DNA of 36,990 nt from Planctomycetota bacterium (GTDB lineage: Bacteria; Planctomycetota; Phycisphaerae; Phycisphaerales; SM1A02): the NCBI GenBank assembly GCA_017859745.1, contig JAFMML010000032.1:1-36990 (forward strand), read 5' to 3'. The position numbers and the translations under genes were made by a program. A model generated the notes under the pieces. That model did no database searches. It had not been told where the DNA came from and was given only the letters and a program-made list of their open reading frames with translations. Below are positions 27,965 to 36,007 of the stretch, piece by piece. The first letter of the stretch is position 1, and every line of letters starts with the position of its first letter.

Positions 27965-29392
27965 CTACTTCGAATCCGGAGACTCCGAGGACTCCGGTCC
28001 TTCGAAGTACTGGGCGAATCGGTCGACGTCGAAGAAGAGACCCTCTTCGACGACCTTGTCGCCATCCCAGCGGTGGGCGGCGTGGACCAGCAGTTCCACC
28101 GGTTCGCCGGTCGCGCGGACCGTTCCACGCCACTCGAACCACGATGCCGTCCAGATCTGGCCGTCGGGATACTCGCCCGTCATCTCGAACAACTTGTCGA
28201 GACGGATGTCCTTGAAGATCTCATGGTGCCGCTCGAGGCCTTGCCGCCATGCGGCGTTGTCCGCCGGGTCGCCGGGATCGCCCCACAGGTGGACGCAGTC
28301 GTCGGAGAAGAGCGGGGCCATCGCGTCGATGTCGTTGACCAGATACCTCTGATGGACCTCGTGCACCATCCGGGTGCGCCAGTCGGTGGTGGTTGCGACG
28401 ACGGGCAGGCTCATCCGTCGTTCGTCCTCGATCGCGGCCGGCCGGAACACCCGTTCCACGGTCGTCCCGTCGGCGTCGTCGAAGCGAACCGTCATCCGGT
28501 CCTCGGCGATGCGGACGACCTCGATCCGCCCGTGCTCGACCGTGCCGTCGGCAAGACGCGCGCGATAGGTGCCTTGCATCGATCGGCCGGGGCCGAACCC
28601 GTTGTAGACGACGTCGGTGGTCGATCCGTCGGTGCCGAGCAGCCGCCCCGTCAGACGCCCGAACTCCGGCTCCCAGCCCAGAACCTCCACCGCGCGTCCG
28701 CCGTCGGGCAGGACCCAGTCGCCGACGATCAGGTCGACGCCCGGTTCAGGCTGCGTCCAGCGCACCAGTTGCTCGGGAGCATCGCCTCCCGAAAGCACCC
28801 AGGTGCCGAGGACCCAGTCCCACGGCGCCGGGGCATCGCTGGCTTCGAGGCGGGCGAGGTTCATCGAGAGTTCGTCGCGGAAGCGACCGGCGTCGAACAG
28901 GCCCCACTCCTCGCTCACTCGATCGCCATCCCATCGGTAGGCGAGGTGAAGCGGAAGCGTGAGCGGCTGGCCCGTCGCCTTGCTGGTGGCCTGCCACGCC
29001 GCCCAGACGTAGGTCCACGTTCCGTTGTTCGGATACGTGGTGGTGACGATCGACCGGTTCATCATCCGGAAGTCGCGAAACGCCTTGTGCTGCATGCGGA
29101 CCGCCTCGTTCCACGCGGCGAGGCCCATCGGATCGGCGATGTCGGACCAGTAGAACTTCGCGTCCGGTTGGAACATCCCTTCGGCGTGCACGAAGTCGCC
29201 CCTCATGTACGCGTCGAGGAACGCCGCGATTCTCGCACTCTTCTCATCGTCGGCTCGGGTGACGATGGACTCCGTGGCCGCCGCGGGTGCGGAGGCGACG
29301 TCCGCGGCACTCGATGTGGCTTCCTTCGTTGCGCACGCCTGAAGCATGCCGGCGGCGGACGCAAGCAGGATGAAACACGAAACACGATTCAC
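27965..29392 (-). CDS. lipoprotein with two SnoaL-like domains around a lipocalin-like domain
   Basis: This 475-residue protein is predicted to be a lipoprotein. The GTG start has AAAGGAG six bases upstream, and the signal peptide ends in lipobox LQAC with Cys20. Residues about 48-175 and 330-465 are two copies of a SnoaL/NTF2-like cone fold. The repeat is plain at LHLAYRWDGDRVSEEWGLFDAGRF and HAAHRWDGDKVVEEGLFFDVDRF. Between them (about 180-310) lies a beta-rich segment with WVLGTWVLSGG and TVRFDDADGTTVERVFRP, like DUF1579-type lipocalin-like domains. NTF2-like domains bind small hydrophobic ligands or catalyse simple reactions, and no catalytic residues could be assigned. It converges on the tRNA. 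Confidence 0.85.
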   Translation of the reverse strand: MNRVSCFILLASAAGMLQACATKEATSSAADVASAPAAATESIVTRADDEKSARIAAFLDAYMRGDFVHAEGMFQPDAKFYWSDIADPMGLAAWNEAVRMQHKAFRDFRMMNRSIVTTTYPNNGTWTYVWAAWQATSKATGQPLTLPLHLAYRWDGDRVSEEWGLFDAGRFRDELSMNLARLEASDAPAPWDWVLGTWVLSGGDAPEQLVRWTQPEPGVDLIVGDWVLPDGGRAVEVLGWEPEFGRLTGRLLGTDGSTTDVVYNGFGPGRSMQGTYRARLADGTVEHGRIEVVRIAEDRMTVRFDDADGTTVERVFRPAAIEDERRMSLPVVATTTDWRTRMVHEVHQRYLVNDIDAMAPLFSDDCVHLWGDPGDPADNAAWRQGLERHHEIFKDIRLDKLFEMTGEYPDGQIWTASWFEWRGTVRATGEPVELLVHAAHRWDGDKVVEEGLFFDVDRFAQYFEGPESSESPDSK

Positions 29393-29433
29393 TCGTCGCT
29401 CCTTTCGATGGAGGTTCGGGGTCGGGAGATGTC

Positions 29434-29763
29434 TCAGGATTCGGGATGACTGGTCTCGGCGGGAAGGTCGAGATCCATGTCGGCGAGGAGCTGATGGCGG
29501 TCGTCGATCGCATCGATGCTGCGAGTTCGAAGCGGGCCGCCTTCGGGGGCGCAGGATCCGTCCCCACGATCGGAGCACCGCGAGCCGTCCTCGGCGAAGG
29601 CTCCTTCGTCGTTCGCAATGGCGGCGGCATCGCGCGCATCGCGAACAAAGCAACCTCCGAGTCCCGGCAGCGTGCGCTCGACGTCGAGATGGGGGTGATC
29701 CGCGCGGGCGGCGATCGTCGTGACCTTGGAGGCGGCGTCGATTGCGGGGGTGCCGAGATCCAA
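29434..29763 (-). CDS. small hypothetical protein upstream of the lipoprotein gene
   Basis: This is a possible 109-residue soluble protein of unknown family. The TTG start at 29763 is preceded by AGGAG seven bases upstream. The frame has strongly GC-biased third positions, like real genes here, and a coherent mildly acidic composition with four cysteines, whereas the antisense frame (29446-29784) looks less protein-like. Its stop is 41 bases before the lipoprotein start, so they may be co-transcribed. There is no signal peptide. A non-coding leader remains possible. Confidence 0.45.
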   Translation of the reverse strand: MDLGTPAIDAASKVTTIAARADHPHLDVERTLPGLGGCFVRDARDAAAIANDEGAFAEDGSRCSDRGDGSCAPEGGPLRTRSIDAIDDRHQLLADMDLDLPAETSHPES

Positions 29764-29897
29764 CCACAAACTCCTGATCGATGAGGGTCGAGGACCTTTC
29801 GCCGCGGAGTCTACAGCCAGCGAGAATCGTCGGAGGTGTCGTCTGGCGGTGCCCGTGCGAGCGCGGTCTCGGGATGAGAGGGGTGTAGCGGGCCACG

Positions 29898-29913
29898 CCA
29901 CCCGAACGGGTGG
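29898..29913 (-). repeat. palindromic hairpin, copy 1
   Basis: CCACCCG-AA-CGGGTGG on the plus strand is a seven-base inverted repeat about 70 bases past the stop of the minus-strand metallopeptidase gene. The same palindrome, in the other orientation, lies at 33605-33620. There is no U-tract. Confidence 0.5.
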
Positions 29914-29982
29914 TCGGTGGCGAGCGGGCCGCTCGATGGCGGTCAAGATGCCCGATGTCGGGAGGCTGGTCGCACGCCGCGG

Positions 29983-30864
29983 TCAGCGGAGAGTGGCCTC
30001 GGCGTCTTCGGGACCCTCCGGCACCGGATCGAGTGCCCACAAGGATGCCACCAGCGCGAAGCCTTCCGGATCGACCGCCTCGAGTTCGCTGCGGACGTAG
30101 GGGTGGAAGTCGTTGGTTCCGAAGAGCGCCTCGGTGGTCTCGGCGAAGTACTCCATCGGATTGGTGAGTGCGTAGTGGCGTCGGGTGCCGCCGGCGATGT
30201 GACCGACCTCGTCGTAGGCGCCGGTCTCGGCGATCCGCCGCCACGCCGCCTCGATGCCCGCGTGGCGATAGCCGAGCACCTGATCGTGGTACGCGTGGGC
30301 CAGTTCGTGCAGCACCATCCACGGCTGATGCCTCGTCCAGCGCAGAAACGCGACGGCGTTGCCGATCTCGACGGCGCCCTCCTTGTCGGGGTTGTATCCG
30401 TTGGGCACGAGCCAGCCCTTGCTGACGTGGTAGCACATGCAGGCGGTCCTGGGCATCTCGGTCTCGGCCCAGATCTCGACCCGCCGCAATCGCTCGAGCG
30501 CCGGCGCGGGCACGACGCGCACGATGCGAAAGAGCTGGTTGTCGAGCAGTTCGAGGACCGCATCCCGAAGGCCGGGGGAGGCCGCGAGATCGGGAGACAC
30601 CCGCACCGTCCAACCCCTGAGGTCGCGTACCTCGTACGCCTCGGTCGCGGCGAAGTTGGGCGCGTTCGCCGCCGCTGCCGCCGCATTCCCGATCGCCTTG
30701 CCGGTCGTCTCATCGGAGGCCTCCCGCGGGTTCGTCTGGCGGCTGGTCGTTGCGGGTGGCGACGGCCTCGTCTCCTGCGCGGGGGAGGCGAAGGCAGCGC
30801 CCACAACCGTGGACAGGATGGCGGCGAGGGTCGATGGCCGAGGTGGCTGCGAGGTCCTGATCAT
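29983..30864 (-). CDS. exported gluzincin metallopeptidase, anthrax-lethal-factor-like active site
   Basis: This 293-residue protein has a signal peptide (about 1-30, ending near AFASPAQ), a low-complexity stretch, then a catalytic domain. The zinc motif is HELAH (186-190, in MVLHELAHAYHD). The downstream segment HYALTNPMEYFAE places Tyr231 and Glu238 with the same seven-residue spacing as Tyr728 and Glu735 of anthrax lethal factor, and the block matches its SYGRTNEAEFFAE in pattern. This supports a zinc peptidase of the lethal-factor/M34-like clan with Glu238 as third ligand and Tyr231 assisting catalysis. Residues 141-144 (ACMC) are a cysteine pair. The start is the ATG at 30864. It is divergent from a second HExxH protein. 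Substrate unknown. Confidence 0.85.
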   Translation of the reverse strand: MIRTSQPPRPSTLAAILSTVVGAAFASPAQETRPSPPATTSRQTNPREASDETTGKAIGNAAAAAANAPNFAATEAYEVRDLRGWTVRVSPDLAASPGLRDAVLELLDNQLFRIVRVVPAPALERLRRVEIWAETEMPRTACMCYHVSKGWLVPNGYNPDKEGAVEIGNAVAFLRWTRHQPWMVLHELAHAYHDQVLGYRHAGIEAAWRRIAETGAYDEVGHIAGGTRRHYALTNPMEYFAETTEALFGTNDFHPYVRSELEAVDPEGFALVASLWALDPVPEGPEDAEATLR

Positions 30865-30938
30865 GCCGCCATCTTGGCAGCGGGGCGGCGGCGATGCCAC
30901 TGCTGGGTTCGGCGATCGGTTGCCGCTACCGTTGCGCC

Positions 30939-32399
30939 ATGCCACGCACCTTCGTCTCCGCTCGTCGGCCGGCCCGCTCGGGCTGGTCCATGGTCGCCGG
31001 GTCGGTCGCCCTGCCGGCGTTCGCCTCCGGCCTGGCCGCTCCGGGGGCCGTCGCGGCCCCACCGACGGTCCACTCGGTCTGCGACATCAGCCACGAGTTC
31101 ACCTTCTACCTGGATGGCCGTTTCCATCGGCAGTACCTCGCCGATCACGGTCGAGACGCTCGAAACTGGGGCACGCTGCACAAGCTTGATCTCTCCAACT
31201 CGAACCTGCTGGTGCTTGTCGGCGGCAACGACCGAGTGCCCTACGCAGAGGCTTCGGCGGAGCATGTCGCGGACTTCGTCGAACGCGATGGCGGCACGCT
31301 GCTGCTGATGATCGACGGTGGCGATCCCATGCCGCCCGGGGAGACCGTCGCGCGACGATTCGGAGCGATGCCGACGACGGATCGGGCGCGCCCACCCCTG
31401 AAGGGAATGGCAGAGGTTCCAGAGGAGACCGAGATCGAGTTTCGCGGCGGCACGGTGCTCGCCCTGGAGGATCCGACGGCGTGGACGGTCCTCGTCGAGG
31501 ACGCCGGGGGTCGTCCGGTGCTCGCCGCGCGACGCGCGGGCGCGGGTCACGTGATCGTCGGCAGCCGCGGCCTGTTCGGGCAGAAGCCCGATGCGAGCGA
31601 TCCGATCAACGCCTCGTGGGTCACCCCGATGCTTGTGGGTCGCGCCGAGCAGAAGCCGATCGATCCGAAGCTTCGTCATCGTTCGACGTCGGCGGAACGA
31701 TCGCGGCAGGTGGGGCCGTTGACGCTCGAGTTCCACGAGGGCACCGAGAAGTTCGCCGAGGCGATCCACGAGGTCTACAAGGAGGTTCGCCCCCATCTGG
31801 TGGCGATCACCGGCGTCGAGCCGTCGCCGGGCATGATCACCTCGATGCTGATGCTGCCGACCGGCGGCGGGGGCTTCTCGAGCGGCCGTCGCATTGCGAT
31901 CGGGGCGTGGTGGGGGGACTATCCCAAACGTCGGTATCCCATGATCGAACTGATCGCCCACGAAGCGGGTCACTCGTGGGTGCTGCCCCATCCCGAGCCC
32001 TTGTGGAACGAGCCGATCGCGACGTGGCTCGGCATCGAGACCGGACGGCGTCTCGGGTTTCCCGAGGCCGAGGCGACCATCGCGCGGCAGATCGCCAAGG
32101 CCAAGCGGCATGATCCGAGCCTCGATGCGATCGATCCGACGGCGCCGGACGCCCACCGAGACGTCGTATGGGGCAAGTGCTACTTCGTGTTCGAAGAACT
32201 CGAACGCAGCCACGGCCCGGGCGCGATGGCCAAGTACTTCCAGGCCAAGCGCCGCCTCGTGCCGGCCGATCGCCCGAGCTACTCGATGGACGACGCGGTC
32301 GCGGTGTGGAGTGCGGCCGTCGGCGAGGATCTGTTCCCGTGGTTTCGATCGCTCGCCTTCGATGTGGACCGGTCCCGGACCGATCTCGCGACGCCCTGA
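30939..32399 (+). CDS. exported HExxH metallopeptidase-like protein with GATase-like domain
   Basis: This 486-residue protein has a signal peptide (about 1-40; the twin-arginine-like RRPARSGW start is suggestive but not canonical). An N-terminal domain (about 85-240) has LLVLVGGNDRVPYAEASAEHVADFVERDGGTLLLMI, recalling ThuA/amidotransferase-like folds. The C-terminal zinc-peptidase domain has HEAGH at 341-345 followed by NEP (Glu358, 13 residues on) as probable third ligand. This gluzincin arrangement resembles M60-like enzymes, but the family is not certain. The ATG at 30939 leaves 74 bases to the divergent metallopeptidase start. A GC hairpin follows the stop. Confidence 0.8.
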   Translation: MPRTFVSARRPARSGWSMVAGSVALPAFASGLAAPGAVAAPPTVHSVCDISHEFTFYLDGRFHRQYLADHGRDARNWGTLHKLDLSNSNLLVLVGGNDRVPYAEASAEHVADFVERDGGTLLLMIDGGDPMPPGETVARRFGAMPTTDRARPPLKGMAEVPEETEIEFRGGTVLALEDPTAWTVLVEDAGGRPVLAARRAGAGHVIVGSRGLFGQKPDASDPINASWVTPMLVGRAEQKPIDPKLRHRSTSAERSRQVGPLTLEFHEGTEKFAEAIHEVYKEVRPHLVAITGVEPSPGMITSMLMLPTGGGGFSSGRRIAIGAWWGDYPKRRYPMIELIAHEAGHSWVLPHPEPLWNEPIATWLGIETGRRLGFPEAEATIARQIAKAKRHDPSLDAIDPTAPDAHRDVVWGKCYFVFEELERSHGPGAMAKYFQAKRRLVPADRPSYSMDDAVAVWSAAVGEDLFPWFRSLAFDVDRSRTDLATP

Positions 32400-32414
32400 G
32401 GTCGTGAAGAAACA

Positions 32415-32439
32415 CCCCCCGGGCGGAGTGCCCGAGGGG
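32415..32439. terminator. possible bidirectional hairpin terminator
   Basis: CCCCCCGGGC pairs with GCCCGAGGGG (one mismatch) around a five-base loop, in the 78-base gap between two convergent genes. No U-tract on either strand, so tentative. Confidence 0.45.
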
Positions 32440-32477
32440 CGAGTCACGATCCTCTCTTCAGGCCGGCGTTCGGCCGA

Positions 32478-33449
32478 TCACTTCTTCGCGCGGGTCATCA
32501 CGGTCGGCGTGGCCATCGCGCTGCGGGCATCGCCCTCGGGCAACGAGACACGCTTGAACTTGAAGTCCCGCATGGTGAGGGTCATGGTGTCGCCGTCGAT
32601 CTCGCGGAGCACCTCGGCGGTGAGTCGATCGCCGTCGGCGTTGCGGCCTCGCCAGGAGACCTCCATCGTCGTCTTCCCATCCGCGGTTCCCACCCTTGGC
32701 GACGCCCATCCGGCGGTTCCGTCTGCGCCCATGAAGTGCATGCGGACGACGTCGGAGCTCGTGTCGTACATGTAGACCACGGTCGAATCCGCGGTGGTCT
32801 TGCCATCGTCGCCGACGGAGTACGTGGTCTCCACGAGCGTGTTCTTGCCCGGGCCCCACTCGACCTTCGCCATCTTCTGCTGGCCTTCGTCGGTGAAGTT
32901 CCAGATTCCCACCAGCTGCTCGGCGAGAGGGAAGGCCTTCTGGAAGTGGTTCACCCGCGACCAGACGAAGCTCGATGGAATCGCCGATCCCGACCTCATC
33001 TCGATGGAACGATCGACGCCGTCGCCGTTGAAGACGTCGGTCATCTTGAACGAGCGAATCTCCTCCTTCTCGCTCCAGGTCCGCACGTTCCACGTGTACG
33101 CCGTGCCCTCGACGTCCTCGAGCGTTCCCAGATGCGTGACGAGGCCGTCGGCGCCGGTCTCGACCTCGACGAACCTGACCTTGCCGAGCTTCTCGTCCCA
33201 GCTGCAGAAGCCGGTCGCGGTGGTCTCGGGCCCGTCGCCGATCGAGCTGTAGCGGTAGTTGATCCGTTCGAAGGGCACGCCCCATTCGACTTCGAACGCA
33301 CCCACCACAGCCCCGGACTCGCCGTCCTTCAGCAGGTGGTGGCCGGGGTATCGGCCCATGGCGGTCCACCAGTCTTCGGCGGTCGGCGGGGCGGCATGGA
33401 GGGTCGTGGTTCCAACGAGGACGAGAAGAGCTGCATGGACGGTGCGCAT
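32478..33449 (-). CDS. exported protein with lipocalin-like domain, unknown function
   Basis: This 323-residue protein has a signal peptide (MRTVHAALLVLVGTTTLHA, cleaved near APPT). The mature part is beta-rich and seems to have two related halves. The second (about 175-310; LVGIWNFTDEGQQKMAKVEWGP, YSVGDDGKTTADSTVVYMYD, WRGRNADGDRLTAEVL) resembles DUF1579-type lipocalin-like domains and the middle domain of the 27965 lipoprotein. No catalytic motif was seen. The start has GGAG about seven bases upstream. It sits among other exported proteins, 181 bases past the AIM24 gene on the same strand. The functional name is open. Confidence 0.75.
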   Translation of the reverse strand: MRTVHAALLVLVGTTTLHAAPPTAEDWWTAMGRYPGHHLLKDGESGAVVGAFEVEWGVPFERINYRYSSIGDGPETTATGFCSWDEKLGKVRFVEVETGADGLVTHLGTLEDVEGTAYTWNVRTWSEKEEIRSFKMTDVFNGDGVDRSIEMRSGSAIPSSFVWSRVNHFQKAFPLAEQLVGIWNFTDEGQQKMAKVEWGPGKNTLVETTYSVGDDGKTTADSTVVYMYDTSSDVVRMHFMGADGTAGWASPRVGTADGKTTMEVSWRGRNADGDRLTAEVLREIDGDTMTLTMRDFKFKRVSLPEGDARSAMATPTVMTRAKK

Positions 33450-33604
33450 CGAAATCTCCGGTGGGGAAAGGTGTTCACGTTCGGCCGCGCTCCGGCGTCG
33501 CCGGTCGCTCCGCACGGCCTCCGGGATGATGCGGACCACCGCCGAATCCGTCCAGACCTCGAACCGCGGCCTGCGGGAGATTTGCACACTTCGCCGAAGA
33601 TGAC

Positions 33605-33620
33605 CCACCCGTTCGGGTGG
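33605..33620 (-). repeat. palindromic hairpin, copy 2
   Basis: CCACCCG-TT-CGGGTGG, the reverse complement of the copy at 29898-29913, begins ten bases past the AIM24 stop on the minus strand. It may be a recurring gene-end hairpin. There is no U-tract. Confidence 0.5.
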
Positions 33621-33629
33621 CTGGGATCG

Positions 33630-34337
33630 TCAGTCGGACTTGGGCATGCGGCTCGAGATCCACCCGATGAAGGCCGGTTGGGCCCGCGAGGCGATCAGCA
33701 CGCTGCCGCTGCCCTTGAATCGCAGCACCACGCCTTCGCCGGACTTGATCGAGCCGACCACCTTGCCGAAGAAGCCGCCGCCCTGGCCGGTCGACAGCGA
33801 GGCGCTCATCTCCAGCGAGTCCGGCCACGCGACGACGTGCCCGCTGTCGACGACGAGTTCGCCACCGGCCGGGACCGGCATCTCGTGGATCGCCCCGAGC
33901 GCCGACACGCCCAGCTTGCCGCTGCCGGAGACCTTCATGATGAAGAAGCCTCCCGTGCCGCCGAAGAGCGAGCCGCCGATGCTGCGGTTGCGGGAGGTCG
34001 CGATCTCGAGCGACTCCTCGGCGCAGAGGAATGCGCCGTCGGTCAGCGACCAGGTGTCGCCGTCGAGCTCGACGACCCGAACCTCTCCAGGATGCCCCGG
34101 AGCGAGGAGCATGCGGCCGGCGCCGTGTTCGGCCACCGCGTGCTGCATGAAGAAGGACTCGCCGGTCGTCGCCATGCGGGCGAGCGACTTCAGCACTCCG
34201 CCCTGGGCCTTGCCGGTCAGCACGATGGTGTCGTCCATCGCGGCCATGGCGCCGCCTTCGGCGATGATCGACTCGCCTTGAGCGAGTTCCGCGGCGAGAA
34301 ACGGATCGGTGGTGCCCTGAATCGTGAAGGTGGCCAT
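33630..34337 (-). CDS. AIM24/TIGR00266 family protein
   Basis: This 235-residue cytoplasmic protein is of the AIM24 (DUF124, TIGR00266) family, a trimeric beta-roll fold of unclear role; the yeast homolog is a mitochondrial inner-membrane factor. Family segments include ESIIAEGGAMAAMDDTIVLTG, RMATTGESFFMQH, LAPGHPGEV, GGFFIMKVSGSGKLGVSALGAI and GGELVVDSGHVVAWPDSLEM. Length is typical. The ATG at 34337 has GGAG upstream. It is divergent from the FG-GAP gene over 146 bases. Nothing unusual was seen. Confidence 0.92.
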   Translation of the reverse strand: MATFTIQGTTDPFLAAELAQGESIIAEGGAMAAMDDTIVLTGKAQGGVLKSLARMATTGESFFMQHAVAEHGAGRMLLAPGHPGEVRVVELDGDTWSLTDGAFLCAEESLEIATSRNRSIGGSLFGGTGGFFIMKVSGSGKLGVSALGAIHEMPVPAGGELVVDSGHVVAWPDSLEMSASLSTGQGGGFFGKVVGSIKSGEGVVLRFKGSGSVLIASRAQPAFIGWISSRMPKSD

Positions 34338-34483
34338 GGGAGGTCTCCGTGGGAAGCGAGGGTTCGGAGCCGGTCCGCTGCTGCTCCGGTCCGCGGAGTC
34401 TAATCGGACCGCCGCGACGGTCGCTCCGCTCGCTGTGTCGACGCGGGCATTGCCACGCGGTGAATCGCGGTCACACTGTCGAG

Positions 34484-35992
34484 GTGGAGCGGATCTCCCA
34501 TGTGTGGATTTCGTTGCCCGTGATGTGCGCCGTCGCGGCCGCGCTCGCTGGACCGCCTGAGGCACTGTCGACTCTGGTCGCCCCCGATGCCGCAGGCGGC
34601 GAGGAAGGCGGTCGATCGGTGGCCGCCGCGGGGCGGTGGGTCGTGATCGGCATGCCGGGTGCCAACATCGACGGCGTCGTGAACCGCGGCGCGGCGTGGG
34701 TGTTCCGTGCCGAGTCGGACGACGGCGGCGCATGGATCCCCGAGCAGCGACTGCTGGCTCCAGATGGCGCCGCCGAGGACGACTTCGGGTTGTCCGTCGC
34801 CATCGACGACCCGTCGGTCCGGGGCGACGCCGGCGAGCCGGTCGCGATCGTCGGCGCGTTGCACGACGACGTCGCCGGGCGGGTCGATGCCGGAAGCGCG
34901 TCGGTGTTTCGACGGATCGACGGCACGTGGGTCTTCGAGCAGACCCTCCTCGCGTCGGGGGGGCTCGCCGGCGACGAGTTCGGGCGCAGCGTTGCGATCC
35001 GCGGCGACGTTGCGGTGGTCGGGGCGTGGGACGACGGTCTGTTCGATCGTGGGGCGGTGTACGTGTTCGTTCGCGACGCGTCGGGTGTGTGGCAGCAGGC
35101 CCAGAAGCTGACCGCGCCCGGTGCCGCGACCGGTGATCATCTTGGAACGTCCGTGGCCCTCGACGCGTTCGGCGCCCGCCTCATCGCCGGGGCGTGGGGC
35201 GACGACGCTGGAGCGAGCAACGGCGGTTCCGCGTCGGTGTGGCGGCGAGCGAAGAACGGAGCATTCGTCTTCGAGCAGGAACTCGTCGGGTCTGCTCTCG
35301 ATCCCGGGGACGAACTCGGCCGAGGCGTCGCGATCGATGGCGATCTCGCCGTCCTCGGCGGCTGGGCGTTCTGGGGCGACGGTCGCGGGACGGCACGAGT
35401 CTTCCGCCGCAGCGGCACCCTCTGGAGCGAGGAGGCGGCGCTCGACGCCCCGGACGGATCGGCCGACGACTACTTCGGCTTCTCGGTGGCGTGCCGACGT
35501 GGGGACGCGCTCGATGGCGACGGCGATCTCATCGCCTGCGGCGCGTGGGCCGACGACGTGCTGGGGACGACCAATCAGGGCAGCGTCTGGGTGTTCGAGA
35601 GGACCGCGGCCAAGAGCGGAGGCGCGTGGTCGCCGACGGCGCAGTTGATCGCCGAGGACGGGGGGGCAAGCGACTACTTCGGGTTCAGTCTCGCGTTCGA
35701 CTGCGATCGAATCCTGGTCGGCGTCCGATTCGACGATGTCGAGGGCGTCGTCAACGCCGGGTCGGCTCGGGTCTGGTGGATCGACGATGCCGACGGCAAC
35801 GGCGTCGCCGACGGGTGCGGCAGCGGCGGAGGCCTTCCGGGCGATCTCGACGGCGACGGCGTCGTCGGGCCGGCGGATCTCGCCCTGCTGCTGTCGGGGT
35901 GGGGCGGCTCCGGTGCGGGCGATCTCGACGGCGATGGCACCGTGGGCCCCGGCGATCTCACGAGTCTGCTGGCGGCGTGGAGCGACCGTTGA
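34484..35992 (+). CDS. exported FG-GAP beta-propeller protein with dockerin-like C-terminus
   Basis: This protein of about 502 residues has seven FG-GAP-like repeats (pattern GDxFGxSVAIxGDxxVVGAxxDD, then AxVFxR), which should form a seven-bladed beta-propeller of the integrin-alpha type. The C-terminus has a short DADGNGVADG calcium-like motif, then two dockerin-type loops, DLDGDGVVGPADLALLLSGW and DLDGDGTVGPGDLTSLLAAW. Such proteins are numerous in Phycisphaerae and other planctomycetes, exported and probably calcium-stabilised; cohesin partners are usually unknown. A hydrophobic N-terminal segment (VMCAVAAALAG) is the signal peptide. The GTG at 34484 is one of several candidate starts (GTG 34502 and a downstream ATG are others). 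Confidence 0.88.
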   Translation: MERISHVWISLPVMCAVAAALAGPPEALSTLVAPDAAGGEEGGRSVAAAGRWVVIGMPGANIDGVVNRGAAWVFRAESDDGGAWIPEQRLLAPDGAAEDDFGLSVAIDDPSVRGDAGEPVAIVGALHDDVAGRVDAGSASVFRRIDGTWVFEQTLLASGGLAGDEFGRSVAIRGDVAVVGAWDDGLFDRGAVYVFVRDASGVWQQAQKLTAPGAATGDHLGTSVALDAFGARLIAGAWGDDAGASNGGSASVWRRAKNGAFVFEQELVGSALDPGDELGRGVAIDGDLAVLGGWAFWGDGRGTARVFRRSGTLWSEEAALDAPDGSADDYFGFSVACRRGDALDGDGDLIACGAWADDVLGTTNQGSVWVFERTAAKSGGAWSPTAQLIAEDGGASDYFGFSLAFDCDRILVGVRFDDVEGVVNAGSARVWWIDDADGNGVADGCGSGGGLPGDLDGDGVVGPADLALLLSGWGGSGAGDLDGDGTVGPGDLTSLLAAWSDR

Positions 35993-36007
35993 GGATCCCG
36001 GCGTCGC

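Noticed and set aside
28073-29449. Plus-strand open frame over the lipoprotein gene
   Set aside because: The minus frame has a lipobox and duplicated domains; the plus frame lacks a plausible start or domain.
32736-34403. Plus-strand open frame over the exported lipocalin-like and AIM24 genes
   Set aside because: The AIM24 family blocks and signal peptide are on the minus strand.
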